Translations under genes and position numbers: made by a program
Shown: piece by piece, positions 1 to 10,297 of the stretch
Position numbering within the stretch: position 1 is the first letter of the stretch
Layout of the letters: each line of letters opens with the position of its first letter
The notes under the pieces: generated by a model
Database searches by the model: none
What the model saw: the letters and a program-made list of their open reading frames with translations, nothing else
What the model was told of the DNA's origin: nothing
Source of the DNA: CBDUXT01 sp965371245
Lineage (GTDB): Bacteria > Planctomycetota > Phycisphaerae > UBA1845
Direction: 5' to 3'
Length of the DNA: 34,609 nt
NCBI GenBank assembly: GCA_965371245.1
Contig: CBDUXT010000066.1
Location: 1 to 34,609, forward strand

Positions 1-62
1 GTCCATCGACATCATGCCTCGCCAGGCTTGAGCTAATCTAGCGCTGTCATATTAGTCAGCAG

Positions 63-2489
<2,427 letters not shown>

Positions 2490-2580
2490 GTTTCCCGAAT
2501 AGGGCGTCAGCCCAAGGAGCATGGAACGCCGTCTTTGTGGCATAACGTACGAGGGCGACGATCCATTCGGAGCGAAGGAT

Positions 2581-2616
2581 CCTGAGGAGCGGCGGCTCTC
2601 GCCGCGGCTCCTCGGG
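2581..2616 (+). terminator. Strong GC hairpin between oxidase and Sco genes
   Basis: An imperfect inverted repeat: GAGGAGC and GCGGC on the left pair with GCCGC and GCTCCTC on the right, with one G-G mismatch and a short loop, and the stem extends outward by about three pairs. No T-tract follows, so it is not a standard intrinsic terminator. It may attenuate or separate transcription of the two genes, or be a REP-like palindrome. Confidence 0.4.
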
Positions 2617-2680
2617 GCCTCTCTCCATAACGACACACAACCGATCTCCTTGGAAAAGGAGATTTGAAGGAGAACATGGG

Positions 2681-4033
2681 ATGCGAAGATATAGCTCGGC
2701 AAATTGGGCGGCAGTCGGATGGCTCTTGCTTGGAAGCGCGGCGGCTCAGGCCGGGGAAGCTACCTCCTCAACCAAGGGAAACTCGCGCTGGGGCGCGAAC
2801 TACTTTCCCAACGTTCCGCTCATTACGCACGAAGGCAAGACGGTTCGCTTTTTCGATGATCTTATCAAAGACAAGGTCGTGGTGATCAACTTCATCTACA
2901 CCACCTGTGCGGAATCGTGTCCACTGGAAACCGCTCGCCTGAGGGAAGTCCAGGCGATCCTCGGTGACCGCGTGGGCCGGGACATCTTCATGTATTCGAT
3001 CACCATCGACCCAGAGCGTGACACGCCCGAGGTTCTAATGGAGTATACCAAAAAGTTCCTCGTCGGACCCGGGTGGCTGTTTCTAACCGGCAAAGAGGCG
3101 GACATCACGTTGCTTCGCAAGAAGCTTGGTTTGTATATCCAGGAAATCCAGGACGGTTCCTTCGACCACAACTTGAGCCTGATCATCGGCAATCAGGCCA
3201 CAGGGCGCTGGATGAAGAGTTCGCCCTTTGAGAACCCCTATGTTCTGGCCAAGCAGATCGGCAGTTGGCTGCACAACTGGAAGATGCCGAGCGAGGACAG
3301 AACCAGTTATGCGGATGCACCACAACTGCGCGCGCTCTCCAAAGGAGAGAGTCTGTTTCGTACGCGCTGTGCCGCGTGCCACACCATTGGCGGCGGAGAT
3401 ACCTTACAGGACGATGGCCGGAGGATCGGACCCGATCTGTTAGGCGTCATGGAAATGCGAGACCGTAAGTGGCTGACCCGATGGCTCAAGGAGCCGCAAA
3501 AAATGCTTCAGGAGAAAGATCCCATCGCCATGGGCATGTTGGCCAAGTATCGCAACGTCCCCATGCCGAACATGCGACTCAATCCCCTCGAGGTGGAGCG
3601 TTTGCTCGAGTATATGGACACCGAGAGTCGTAGAGTCCAGAGGGGTGCGGAAACCGAGGCGGTGGCTTCAGCCGCGCGCGACGATGTTGCCAAGAAGCCC
3701 TGCTGCATGAAGAAAGAAGGCTCGGTCGCCGGCGCCGACGAGACGCCGTCGTTTGGTATCGACGACGTGCTGACACTCAATACGGAAATGGCGCCGGCGG
3801 TCGAGGGCGACCAGACGCCGATCGTTGAAACGAACGACATATCGGCGCTTGGTCCAAGCGATGCCCCGGCGCTAATCTCGGTCCAAACGGTGAGTCTTGC
3901 GAACAGTGGGCCGCGACGGAGCCACCAACGTCGGCTCTTTTCCGCCTCCATGATCCTATCCACCGGACTAGGCTGCGCCTTCCTCTTGCTGGCGACGCTT
4001 CTCAGGCGGCGCTCGGAGCTGCAAGGATCGTAA
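2681..4033 (+). CDS. Sco1/SenC domain fused to cytochrome c, membrane-anchored at the C terminus
   Basis: A 450-residue fusion. Residues 1-25 look like a signal peptide. Residues about 35-200 are a Sco1/SenC thioredoxin-fold domain with the copper ligands C76 and C80 (TTCAESCP) and H163 (DGSFDHN), as used for copper insertion into cytochrome oxidase or in thiol redox work. Residues about 220-310 are a class I cytochrome c with the heme motif CAACH (C230, C233, H234) and candidate axial methionines at 295 and 298 (VPMPNM). A linker with a CCMK motif near 345 follows, then one transmembrane helix near 422-445 with an arginine-rich end. The ATG is preceded by AAGGAG at 8-9 nt. Its place behind a multicopper oxidase suggests it loads copper into, or exchanges electrons with, that enzyme; this is inference. 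Sco-cytochrome c fusions are known, but the C-terminal anchor after a long acidic linker is less usual. Confidence 0.88.
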   Translation: MRRYSSANWAAVGWLLLGSAAAQAGEATSSTKGNSRWGANYFPNVPLITHEGKTVRFFDDLIKDKVVVINFIYTTCAESCPLETARLREVQAILGDRVGRDIFMYSITIDPERDTPEVLMEYTKKFLVGPGWLFLTGKEADITLLRKKLGLYIQEIQDGSFDHNLSLIIGNQATGRWMKSSPFENPYVLAKQIGSWLHNWKMPSEDRTSYADAPQLRALSKGESLFRTRCAACHTIGGGDTLQDDGRRIGPDLLGVMEMRDRKWLTRWLKEPQKMLQEKDPIAMGMLAKYRNVPMPNMRLNPLEVERLLEYMDTESRRVQRGAETEAVASAARDDVAKKPCCMKKEGSVAGADETPSFGIDDVLTLNTEMAPAVEGDQTPIVETNDISALGPSDAPALISVQTVSLANSGPRRSHQRRLFSASMILSTGLGCAFLLLATLLRRRSELQGS

Positions 4034-4447
4034 CGTGCCCGCGGGGCGTGAGTTGGATATGCACTTTGGATTGTGGGTCGGGTGCGGCGCTGCAGTCGAA
4101 TGCGGCCTACGCGAGCTCTGCAGAGACATTGTCTTGGAGGTTTAAGAATAGTATCTTCGAGATGTGCCAAAACGAAGGGCCGCGAGGGGTCGAGGGGATA
4201 CCTACTGGGTGACCGATGGGGTGCGGGTCCATGTGCCGCAGTGGTTGCGATTGCGGCTGCGCAGTGACGACCCCTGTGTCTTGTCAGGTCAATACGGGCG
4301 TCGGCTCCAGCGGTCAGGTGTAGGCACCGACCACGGGTGTGGTTGACATTCTGGTAACAGGTCAGCCGTCTGCAATACCAAGGCAGTCGCAAGAATATTG
4401 AGAGGGGTAACCTGCGCTGTCGCGGCTGTACGTGTATTTCAACGCCC
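4034..4447. other. Gene-poor gap before the transposase remnant
   Basis: About 410 bases with only short open frames (for example 4164-4346, plus strand) that match no family I recognise. Given the decayed transposase just downstream it is probably degraded mobile-element or intergenic DNA. Confidence 0.5.
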
Positions 4448-4790
4448 ATGGCATCGACGACGGTCCACGGCAAGGCGACGGAGGTTTTGATTCAGGCTGC
4501 GCTGCGCGGTGCACTCACCCAGGCGCAAGCGTAAGGCCTTTACGAGTTGGGTTCTGAAGTGGTCACCATGGTCTTGCTGGCAGCGGCCAAACACATCGTC
4601 GAGCAGAACAAACGCATTGCCGAACAAGATGCAAGGATCACAAAGCTGGAAGGAAACGGGCGCTGTGCGCAGCCATCTCGCTCCACGCCTTCGGGCATGG
4701 TGCCCATCTATACCAAGCGCAACACGCCCAAGCGAGGCAAGAAGCCCGGAGCCCGGCAAGGGCATCCGGGCCATCGGCGGAAGCCCGGTA
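4448..4790 (+). pseudogene. IS66-family transposase N-terminal remnant
   Basis: The frame beginning at the ATG at 4448 reads through one in-frame TAA (4532-4534) into a helical segment (LAAAKHIVEQNKRIAEQDAR) and then a basic stretch with TKRNTPKRGKKPGARQGHPG. This order, a coiled coil followed by RGKKPGxxxGHxG, is typical of the N-terminal region of IS66-type transposases. The zinc-binding and DDE catalytic parts are missing because similarity stops at the palindromic repeat at 4787. The gene is therefore dead twice: internal stop and 3' truncation. The family call rests on motif memory rather than alignment. Confidence 0.55.
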
Positions 4791-4892
4791 GGGCAGGTGA
4801 TTCACCTGCCTTGACTATATCGCCGCCGCACCATCTGACATTCTCCCGACTTCGAGCTGGATGGTAGAGGCAGGTCAACGACCTGCCCTACC
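4787..4892. repeat. Pair of palindromes bounded by 12-bp inverted repeats
   Basis: GGTAGGGCAGGT at 4787-4798 is the exact reverse complement of ACCTGCCCTACC at 4881-4892. Each end also forms its own hairpin: GGCAGGTGA/TCACCTGCC at about 4792-4810 and GGCAGGTC/GACCTGCC at about 4869-4886. The enclosed 80 bases encode nothing recognisable. The layout is like a REP/BIME or a small non-autonomous element, and it replaces the rest of the transposase gene. Confidence 0.6.
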
Positions 4893-4938
4893 TGGCTGAC
4901 GTCTTACGACGAAGATTCCATCGGATCGCGGTGCTCGT

Positions 4939-5580
4939 TCAACACGTAGACGAGCCGGCCCGAGGCGGCCCCGTGGACTTGGCAGCGGGGTCGGCTTCTT
5001 CGGTCGATACGGAGCGGCCGCCTTCAACGTTTTGGTCTGCCTGCTTGATGGCGGCGATGATTGCACTGCGACGCCTCCAGCTACCCCGCGGGTAGGCCTT
5101 GACCGCAATGACAAAAGCGATGAGCGTGAAGAGCGGGATAGCATATATCGTCGCCCCAACAGCCTTGATGATGTGGGACGACAAACCTCCTGCCGCTGGT
5201 GACGGTGGGTTCGGCGGACCGGAGTTGACGAAATACAACCAGCACGAGGCGCCCAGAATCGCTAGAAAAGGAATCGCGCAGCCTGTGACGACGGACCGCC
5301 AGCACCACTTCATTGCAGCGGAGTGCTGCCAGCGGGCTCCGCTCCCGTAGCCCGCGTACGCCTTCACCAGCAACGATCCACGTTCAAAACTAGTGCCACA
5401 TTCGGGGCACTTCCCATCCGGTAACCCCCGCAACAAGTAACCGCACTTGTTGCAATAGACGGGATAATCGTCCTCGGGAAAAAGAGCCGGGTCAACCGTT
5501 GCGTTCCGCGGGATTACCGTCGTCCCGAAAAGCGGTTTTCGCAGAAGCGCCAGGACCGAAGCCCATGCTGTGCGTATCAT
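4939..5580 (-). CDS. Zinc-ribbon membrane protein, function unknown
   Basis: A 213-residue protein with a four-cysteine zinc ribbon (C43, C46, C58, C61 in CNKCGYLLRGLPDGKCPECG) followed by two predicted membrane helices at roughly 90-115 and 133-160 and a polar tail. This ribbon-plus-helices layout is very common in planctomycete genomes and has no assigned role. Its start lies only 7 bases after the stop of the upstream membrane protein gene, so the two are probably co-transcribed and perhaps translationally coupled. The last 25 residues are low in conservation signals. Confidence 0.75.
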   Translation of the reverse strand: MIRTAWASVLALLRKPLFGTTVIPRNATVDPALFPEDDYPVYCNKCGYLLRGLPDGKCPECGTSFERGSLLVKAYAGYGSGARWQHSAAMKWCWRSVVTGCAIPFLAILGASCWLYFVNSGPPNPPSPAAGGLSSHIIKAVGATIYAIPLFTLIAFVIAVKAYPRGSWRRRSAIIAAIKQADQNVEGGRSVSTEEADPAAKSTGPPRAGSSTC

Positions 5581-5587
5581 GCCGTGG

Positions 5588-6670
5588 CTACCGCTTACCC
5601 GGTTGAGCCGGGTTGGTGGCTTGAGGAGCCGGGTCGGTTCCTAGGCTTGGTTGTTGCGGCTTCCGGGGTTCATCGTGCTTTGGCTCCGTTGCCGCCGCGC
5701 TCTGGTCGGATGGCGGCGGCGGTTTCTTCGGTAGCGGCGGAGCGGTCGCTCTCGGGGGCCTGGTGATCGCCGGCGGAGCGGGTTGTGCTGTCTCGGCCGG
5801 CTTGGGCCGGGGCGACAACGCCTCGTGCATCACGCACTGCGACGAGAAGAACGAAACCCGCATTGCGATCCGGGCCAGGATGAAAGCCTGTTGCACGGCG
5901 AAGAGCCCGAGAATTGACGTAAGCGTGGCACCATCGAATAGCTGCGCGACTCCGACGTACAACACGAAAAAGCACGCGACCAAGGCCAGATTCAGATAGA
6001 ACAGTGAGACGGTGCGAATCGGACGGCGCAGGCAAAACCACAGCGCGCTCCCCGCGGCCATCAGCGCGCTGCGCCGGTCTTGGGAGACGATGCTGATCCT
6101 GGCGTAATCAAAGACCATCAAGACCAGCGACGCGGCGAACGCGACGAGCCCCAAACCGCCGACGAGCCAAAGCGTCGAGAGAACGTCGGTGTTGGCTCGC
6201 TCTCTTTGTGAATCGATGAACGACTCAAGCCCATAGTGGTATCCGGCTCCCACCGCGCCGAGGGTGGCCGCCAAGACGACAAGAATCCGGAGGTATCGGA
6301 AAAAGAACCGGCCGGCCTCACCGCAGAAGCGGCCAAGCGACGCACGTTCCTTCGACGCCAACGTGGCCACGATTCCTCCGGTCAGATAGACGTTGACCAG
6401 CAGGTAGAGCGCGCCGAGCCCCAGGGCGCTGATCCCCAGCGTTTGGAACTCCTCGGCGTACTGAGTCCGCAGCCCGAAGAACGTATCGACCTGAAAGCCG
6501 GCGGCGAAATCGTCGATGAGGTCCGTTCGGTTGATCCCGGCGACGAGCCGCCGAAACGGCGCCAGCAGAACACCGGCAAACAGCAGGTTGACCAGGTAGA
6601 GCCATGCCAACATGCGCTTGTGGAACCAGAGTCGAGACAGGCCGCTCGTAAAGGCTTTCAGTATCGACAT
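5588..6670 (-). CDS. Polytopic membrane protein with proline-rich C terminus
   Basis: I place the start at the ATG at 6670 (MSILKAF), behind a GGGAG ribosome-binding sequence, rather than at the upstream frame that would overlap the preceding peptidase gene. The 360-residue product has about five to six hydrophobic helices (near 20-38, 77-104, 125-147, 160-187, 220-245 and a weaker one after that), then a cytoplasmic-looking tail of about 80 residues rich in Pro, Lys and Ala. No catalytic motif is visible and I do not recognise a named family. It sits 61 bases downstream of the M1 peptidase and 7 bases upstream of the zinc-ribbon gene, so the three probably form an operon. Confidence 0.7.
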   Translation of the reverse strand: MSILKAFTSGLSRLWFHKRMLAWLYLVNLLFAGVLLAPFRRLVAGINRTDLIDDFAAGFQVDTFFGLRTQYAEEFQTLGISALGLGALYLLVNVYLTGGIVATLASKERASLGRFCGEAGRFFFRYLRILVVLAATLGAVGAGYHYGLESFIDSQRERANTDVLSTLWLVGGLGLVAFAASLVLMVFDYARISIVSQDRRSALMAAGSALWFCLRRPIRTVSLFYLNLALVACFFVLYVGVAQLFDGATLTSILGLFAVQQAFILARIAMRVSFFSSQCVMHEALSPRPKPAETAQPAPPAITRPPRATAPPLPKKPPPPSDQSAAATEPKHDEPRKPQQPSLGTDPAPQATNPAQPGKR

Positions 6671-6731
6671 GGCGATCTCCCGTGCGCCGGCCACGGTTCC
6701 AAACCCGTGCCACGCCATTGGAAACGGCGTT

Positions 6732-8843
6732 TCAGCCCAGCATGCTGACAAACTGCAACAGCGATTGAAGCCAGAAGAACCCCTTCAGCGTGTACTTGTC
6801 CGTTATGTGCGGATCGGGTTCGACACGGAGGCTGTTGTTCAGGCGGTTGACATCCAACGGCACCAGTCCACTCGGGTCAATGGCGGCCCGAACGACGCGG
6901 GCACGGCGGGTGAAGCGGAACGTCTTGACCCGTGCGTGCCCGTCCCACCGATCCCGAATGATGTTCCCGTCAGAAAACTCGATCAGCACCTCCATGGGAA
7001 AGACGACCTCGCCGACCCGACGAAACACGACGGTGCTTTCATGGATCTCTTCGGAGTCCTCGGTGTGCCCGGCCTCGACCAACTCCGTTTCCCGGTTGGC
7101 CGCGGCGCTCGGTGCGGCCTCGTCTCCGGCCGGAACGCCCTTCTCGAAGTCTTCGATGGGGACGTTGGCGATCGATGCCACGGCATAGTCGAGCGAGCCG
7201 GTGCTCGCCACGATCTGGTTGAAGAACCAAGCGAGATCCTCGCCCGAGGTCTCGTTGGCCACCGCGATGAAGTCGGCCCGGGTGGGGTGGCGGAACTTCC
7301 ATCGCTCAAAGTAGGTCCGCATGATTTGGTCGAACCGCCGGCGGCCGAGGTAATTCTCCAGCGTGTGCAGCATGGTGGCGGCCTTGTTGTAGGCCAGGTT
7401 GCGCCCGACGCCTGAGTGCCAGTGACCGAAGGTCCGGTCCTCTAGCGCGGCGTCGTTTCGGCTCCGCGAGGAAGTGTAGCCCACCGTTCCGGCGGCCGCG
7501 ACGTCGAGGGACAGACCATACAGGCTCGCCGCGGACGTTCGCCGGCCGAACAGGTCGGCCGCGATCCGCGCCTCGCTGTAGGTGGTGAGTCCCTCGTCCA
7601 GCCAGGCCTCCTCGAACTCGTTGTTGCCCACGATCCCGTACCAGATCTGGTGCATGAACTCATGAATGGTGACGGTCTCCACGAGCCGCAGGCCGTCGCC
7701 GAGCAAGAACTCCGCCGCCCAGCTCGCGCCGCCGGTGATGAGCGTGGGATACTCCATGCCGCCGGCGTCACTGCCATACCGCGGATCGACGACGGTGATG
7801 TTCGGGTAGGGATAGGCGCCCGGGCCGAGCCAGAGATCGACATGGTTTAGTGTGTCCACCACCGACCGCAGGTACTTGTCCACGACGGACTCGTGCCCCG
7901 GTTGATAGAGCAGGCGAACGGCCACCTCCTGGTCGGTGATTGGGCTGTGCCACGTTATTGTCTCCACCCGGAACTGCGCGTCGGCTACCCATGCGAAGTC
8001 GTGGACGTCCTCGGCATGGGCGACGACCGTTTGCGTTCCGTTGCCATTGTTACGCTGATCGACGATGAGGCCAGTCGTCCCGACGACGTATCCTTGCGGG
8101 AGCGTGATCCGAACATCGTAGACTCCGTAGTCCGCGTAGAACTCGGTGGCCGCATGGAACTGATGACAGTTCCAACGCCCGTGTGGGGCGTCCGCCGGAA
8201 CGAAACGCGTTCCGGGGGCCTCATACACACCGATCTTGGGAAACCAATGGGCCATCATGAAAAAATCGTCCAGCCACCAGCCGGTTCTTCGGTGACAGCG
8301 CGGAATCTTGGCGACGAAAGACATCTCGATCCGAATCGTCGCTCGCGGGGCCACCGGACGAAGCAACGGTACACGCAGCACCGTTTCGTCATCGGTGTTG
8401 GCGTCATCGGGTTGGAAAAACGCCATTCGGTCGCTCACATCGACGTCGTCAACCGACATCCGCGTAACACGCAGCCACCCCCATCCGTCGTCCTTCTCCC
8501 AGGGAAGCCGACCCGGGGCCTCGCCGTCGGTACCGGCCGCTCGATCGTGAAGCATCTCCCGAAGAAAGGAAGAGCCGGCGTTCTTGAAGGCGTTGGTGTA
8601 GAGGTGAAACTGCAAGTCGTCGATCGAATCATCCGAGGGGTTCGTCCAGGTGAGGATCATCTCCCCGGTGATGCGCTTTGCGACATCATCGAGCGTGACG
8701 GCGATGTCGTAGTTGGCGATACGCGGGCTGAGTGGTTGCGGGAAGGTCGCCGGTTGGCCGTTCGACGCGCGCGACGCGCCAAGCAGCATCGCAAGGCAGA
8801 CGACCATCATCCTGAGCGGGTGTGCCATGGAAAAATACCCCAT
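6732..8843 (-). CDS. M1-family (gluzincin) metallopeptidase, secreted
   Basis: A 703-residue zinc peptidase. The zinc site is HEFMH near residues 394-398 followed after 18 residues by Glu in AWLDEGLTTYSE, the HExxH-x18-E pattern of family M1. The upstream GGMEYPTL replaces the GAMEN exopeptidase motif of classic aminopeptidases, as in many bacterial M1-like secreted proteins. The N terminus has a signal peptide (hydrophobic stretch MMVVCLAMLLGASRASNG); translation may begin at the first Met or at Met6 (MAHPLRM). An N-terminal beta-sandwich typical of M1 precedes the catalytic domain. It likely acts in the periplasm or outside the cell on peptides. It heads the set of three minus-strand genes ending at 4939. 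Confidence 0.88.
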   Translation of the reverse strand: MGYFSMAHPLRMMVVCLAMLLGASRASNGQPATFPQPLSPRIANYDIAVTLDDVAKRITGEMILTWTNPSDDSIDDLQFHLYTNAFKNAGSSFLREMLHDRAAGTDGEAPGRLPWEKDDGWGWLRVTRMSVDDVDVSDRMAFFQPDDANTDDETVLRVPLLRPVAPRATIRIEMSFVAKIPRCHRRTGWWLDDFFMMAHWFPKIGVYEAPGTRFVPADAPHGRWNCHQFHAATEFYADYGVYDVRITLPQGYVVGTTGLIVDQRNNGNGTQTVVAHAEDVHDFAWVADAQFRVETITWHSPITDQEVAVRLLYQPGHESVVDKYLRSVVDTLNHVDLWLGPGAYPYPNITVVDPRYGSDAGGMEYPTLITGGASWAAEFLLGDGLRLVETVTIHEFMHQIWYGIVGNNEFEEAWLDEGLTTYSEARIAADLFGRRTSAASLYGLSLDVAAAGTVGYTSSRSRNDAALEDRTFGHWHSGVGRNLAYNKAATMLHTLENYLGRRRFDQIMRTYFERWKFRHPTRADFIAVANETSGEDLAWFFNQIVASTGSLDYAVASIANVPIEDFEKGVPAGDEAAPSAAANRETELVEAGHTEDSEEIHESTVVFRRVGEVVFPMEVLIEFSDGNIIRDRWDGHARVKTFRFTRRARVVRAAIDPSGLVPLDVNRLNNSLRVEPDPHITDKYTLKGFFWLQSLLQFVSMLG

Positions 8844-8980
8844 TCATTCGCCTGCCCGAACCGGGCCGGGCGCCGCCGTCGGCGGTTGAGCTGTCGCGAT
8901 CTGACGCACTGTACATACTGACTTCGAGCACGAGCGCCGTGTATTCCAACGTCCAGAAAATCTCTCGGAAACAGCGTCCG

Positions 8981-8998
8981 CGCGGGCTAGAACCCGCG
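8981..8998. repeat. Short palindrome in the Clp-N/M1 gap
   Basis: CGCGGG-CTAGAA-CCCGCG forms a six-pair stem in the gap just after the Clp-N-like gene and before the M1 peptidase gene (both minus strand). No T-run follows on the minus strand. It may be a weak terminator or a REP-like unit. Confidence 0.35.
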
Positions 8999-9025
8999 GC
9001 TCGGGACAAGGAAAGGGGTCGTGGT

Positions 9026-9742
9026 CTAGTCGGAACCGTTTTGCGCGAACTGCTCTCTCAGCCAATCGACGGTTACGTCCTTCTTGGCCAGCAGCTCAGC
9101 GATGCCGTTCGAGGGATCGCGCAGCAAGGCCAACAGAAGGTGCCGAGGCTCGATCTCGCCGGCACCAAGCCGGTTGGCCGAGTCGACTGCCAGGATCAGT
9201 GTGTGCCAAAACGTCGGCGATCGAAACGCCTTGGACAGCTCTCCCTGATGGACCCATTCGAAGTCGCCATGCCGCGAGTGGGCCAGGTCGCCTGCCGGAT
9301 CGACGTTGTCGCGGAGCATCGCCAGCGCCTTTTCGCGAACGGTGCTCATCTCAAGACCGAGCCCGCGGAGGACCTTCGACGGAATGCTGTCGGCCTGGGC
9401 AAGCAGACCCAGAATGAGATGCTCCGTCCCGACATAGCGATGCTGTAGCCGCCGCGCTTCCTGGATCGCCATGCTGATGACGTCCTTAAGCGCCTGAGAA
9501 TGGGCTCGGCGACCTACCTCGCCGCCGTTGGCTCCCTCGCTCATCTGCGCTCGAACCTCGTCGCGCACACGTTCGACATCCACGTCGAGAAGGCGCAGCG
9601 CTTCGGTGGCGACACAAGCACCCTCGGCGATGAGTCCCAACATCAGATGGGCCGGGGCGAGGTAGTCGTGCCGCAACTTGCTTGCCTCGATGTTGGCCAG
9701 CGCCATGGCGTGCCGCGCTCGGTCGGAAAAGCGTTCGTGCAT
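9026..9742 (-). CDS. Clp N-terminal-repeat protein without ATPase domain
   Basis: The start is the ATG at 9742, preceded by a perfect AGGAGG 9 bases upstream; the open frame upstream of it is not conserved-looking. The 238-residue product begins MHERFSDRARHAM, as ClpC/ClpA do, and has Clp_N repeats at about 1-67 and 80-150 (the second with the YVGTEHLILGLL core). A third, more diverged repeat lies at about 167-235 (EIEPRHLLLALL). A normal Clp N-domain has two such repeats and is followed by AAA+ modules; none is present here. Stand-alone Clp-N proteins are thought to act as substrate adaptors or decoys for ClpC-type unfoldases, but the role here is inference. Confidence 0.82.
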   Translation of the reverse strand: MHERFSDRARHAMALANIEASKLRHDYLAPAHLMLGLIAEGACVATEALRLLDVDVERVRDEVRAQMSEGANGGEVGRRAHSQALKDVISMAIQEARRLQHRYVGTEHLILGLLAQADSIPSKVLRGLGLEMSTVREKALAMLRDNVDPAGDLAHSRHGDFEWVHQGELSKAFRSPTFWHTLILAVDSANRLGAGEIEPRHLLLALLRDPSNGIAELLAKKDVTVDWLREQFAQNGSD

Positions 9743-10297
9743 TCGCGTGAGCCTCCTGCGTTCCTGGTTCGTCGCGTGGGCCGGCTCTTGGACCCGTGTG
9801 ACACTTGGCCGCGCTCGGCGAACGAAGTGCGGGATCGCCGAGATCGTGGGGGCATCGTACCGCCTGCCGTGGCTCGCCGGAAGTGCGTGGCAAGGAACCC
9901 CTCGGACGGGTGCGTGAGTGAATCGGCGGTGGGTAGTTTTCAGAGCGCCGGGCGCGAGCCCGGTGACATCCAGACGCACGGGTGCGCAGGCTGGCGCCTG
10001 CGGCTCTGATTCGGCGTACCCCGTCTGAATTGGTCTGCAATACGTGTGGAATACTGAGTATAGTGAGGCACCCGGGCGGAGGCTGCGCGGCTACGATCTG
10101 GAGGGCGAGGTCTGGGGTGCCCGGTTCGCGCTGGGTCGAAGGATGGAGCCGGCATCGTGGGAGCGCTCATGGATGACCCCGCATCTTGACGACGCCTCGG
10201 CGAGGTCGTGCATGAAGCGCGGGAGCCGATCGTTGGGCCTCAGGGGGAAGCTGCTCGTGTGGATCAGAACCAGCGGGTCCGCCGACGGGTCGCCGCG
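9743..10297. other. Intergenic region between GT2 gene and Clp-N gene
   Basis: About 550 bases without a supportable gene. It holds one copy of the 56-bp dispersed repeat (9954-10009), another GC palindrome just before it (GGGCGCGAGCCC around 9950-9961) and a small symmetric site ATACT-G-AGTAT at 10051-10061 that could be an operator or part of the Clp-N gene's promoter. Short open frames here carry no family signal. Confidence 0.5.
9954..10009 (+). repeat. 56-bp dispersed repeat, copy 1
   Basis: Runs from GCGAGCCCGGTG to CTGCGGCTCTGA and contains the self-complementary GCAGGC-TGG-CGCCTGC core. The reverse complement of 18344-18399 aligns over the whole length, nearly identical over the last 24 bases and more diverged in the middle. 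Such palindromic units probably occur elsewhere in this genome. Confidence 0.7.

Noticed and set aside
4164..4346. Small open frame upstream of the transposase remnant
   Set aside because: No ribosome-binding site, no family signal, other short frames overlap it.
5670..6041. Alternative frame within the proline-rich membrane protein gene
   Set aside because: Shadow of the real minus-strand gene; the membrane-helix pattern is only in the chosen frame.
7893..8921. 342-codon plus-strand frame opposite the M1 peptidase
   Set aside because: Antisense to a clear metallopeptidase with intact motifs; high GC makes long antisense frames common here.
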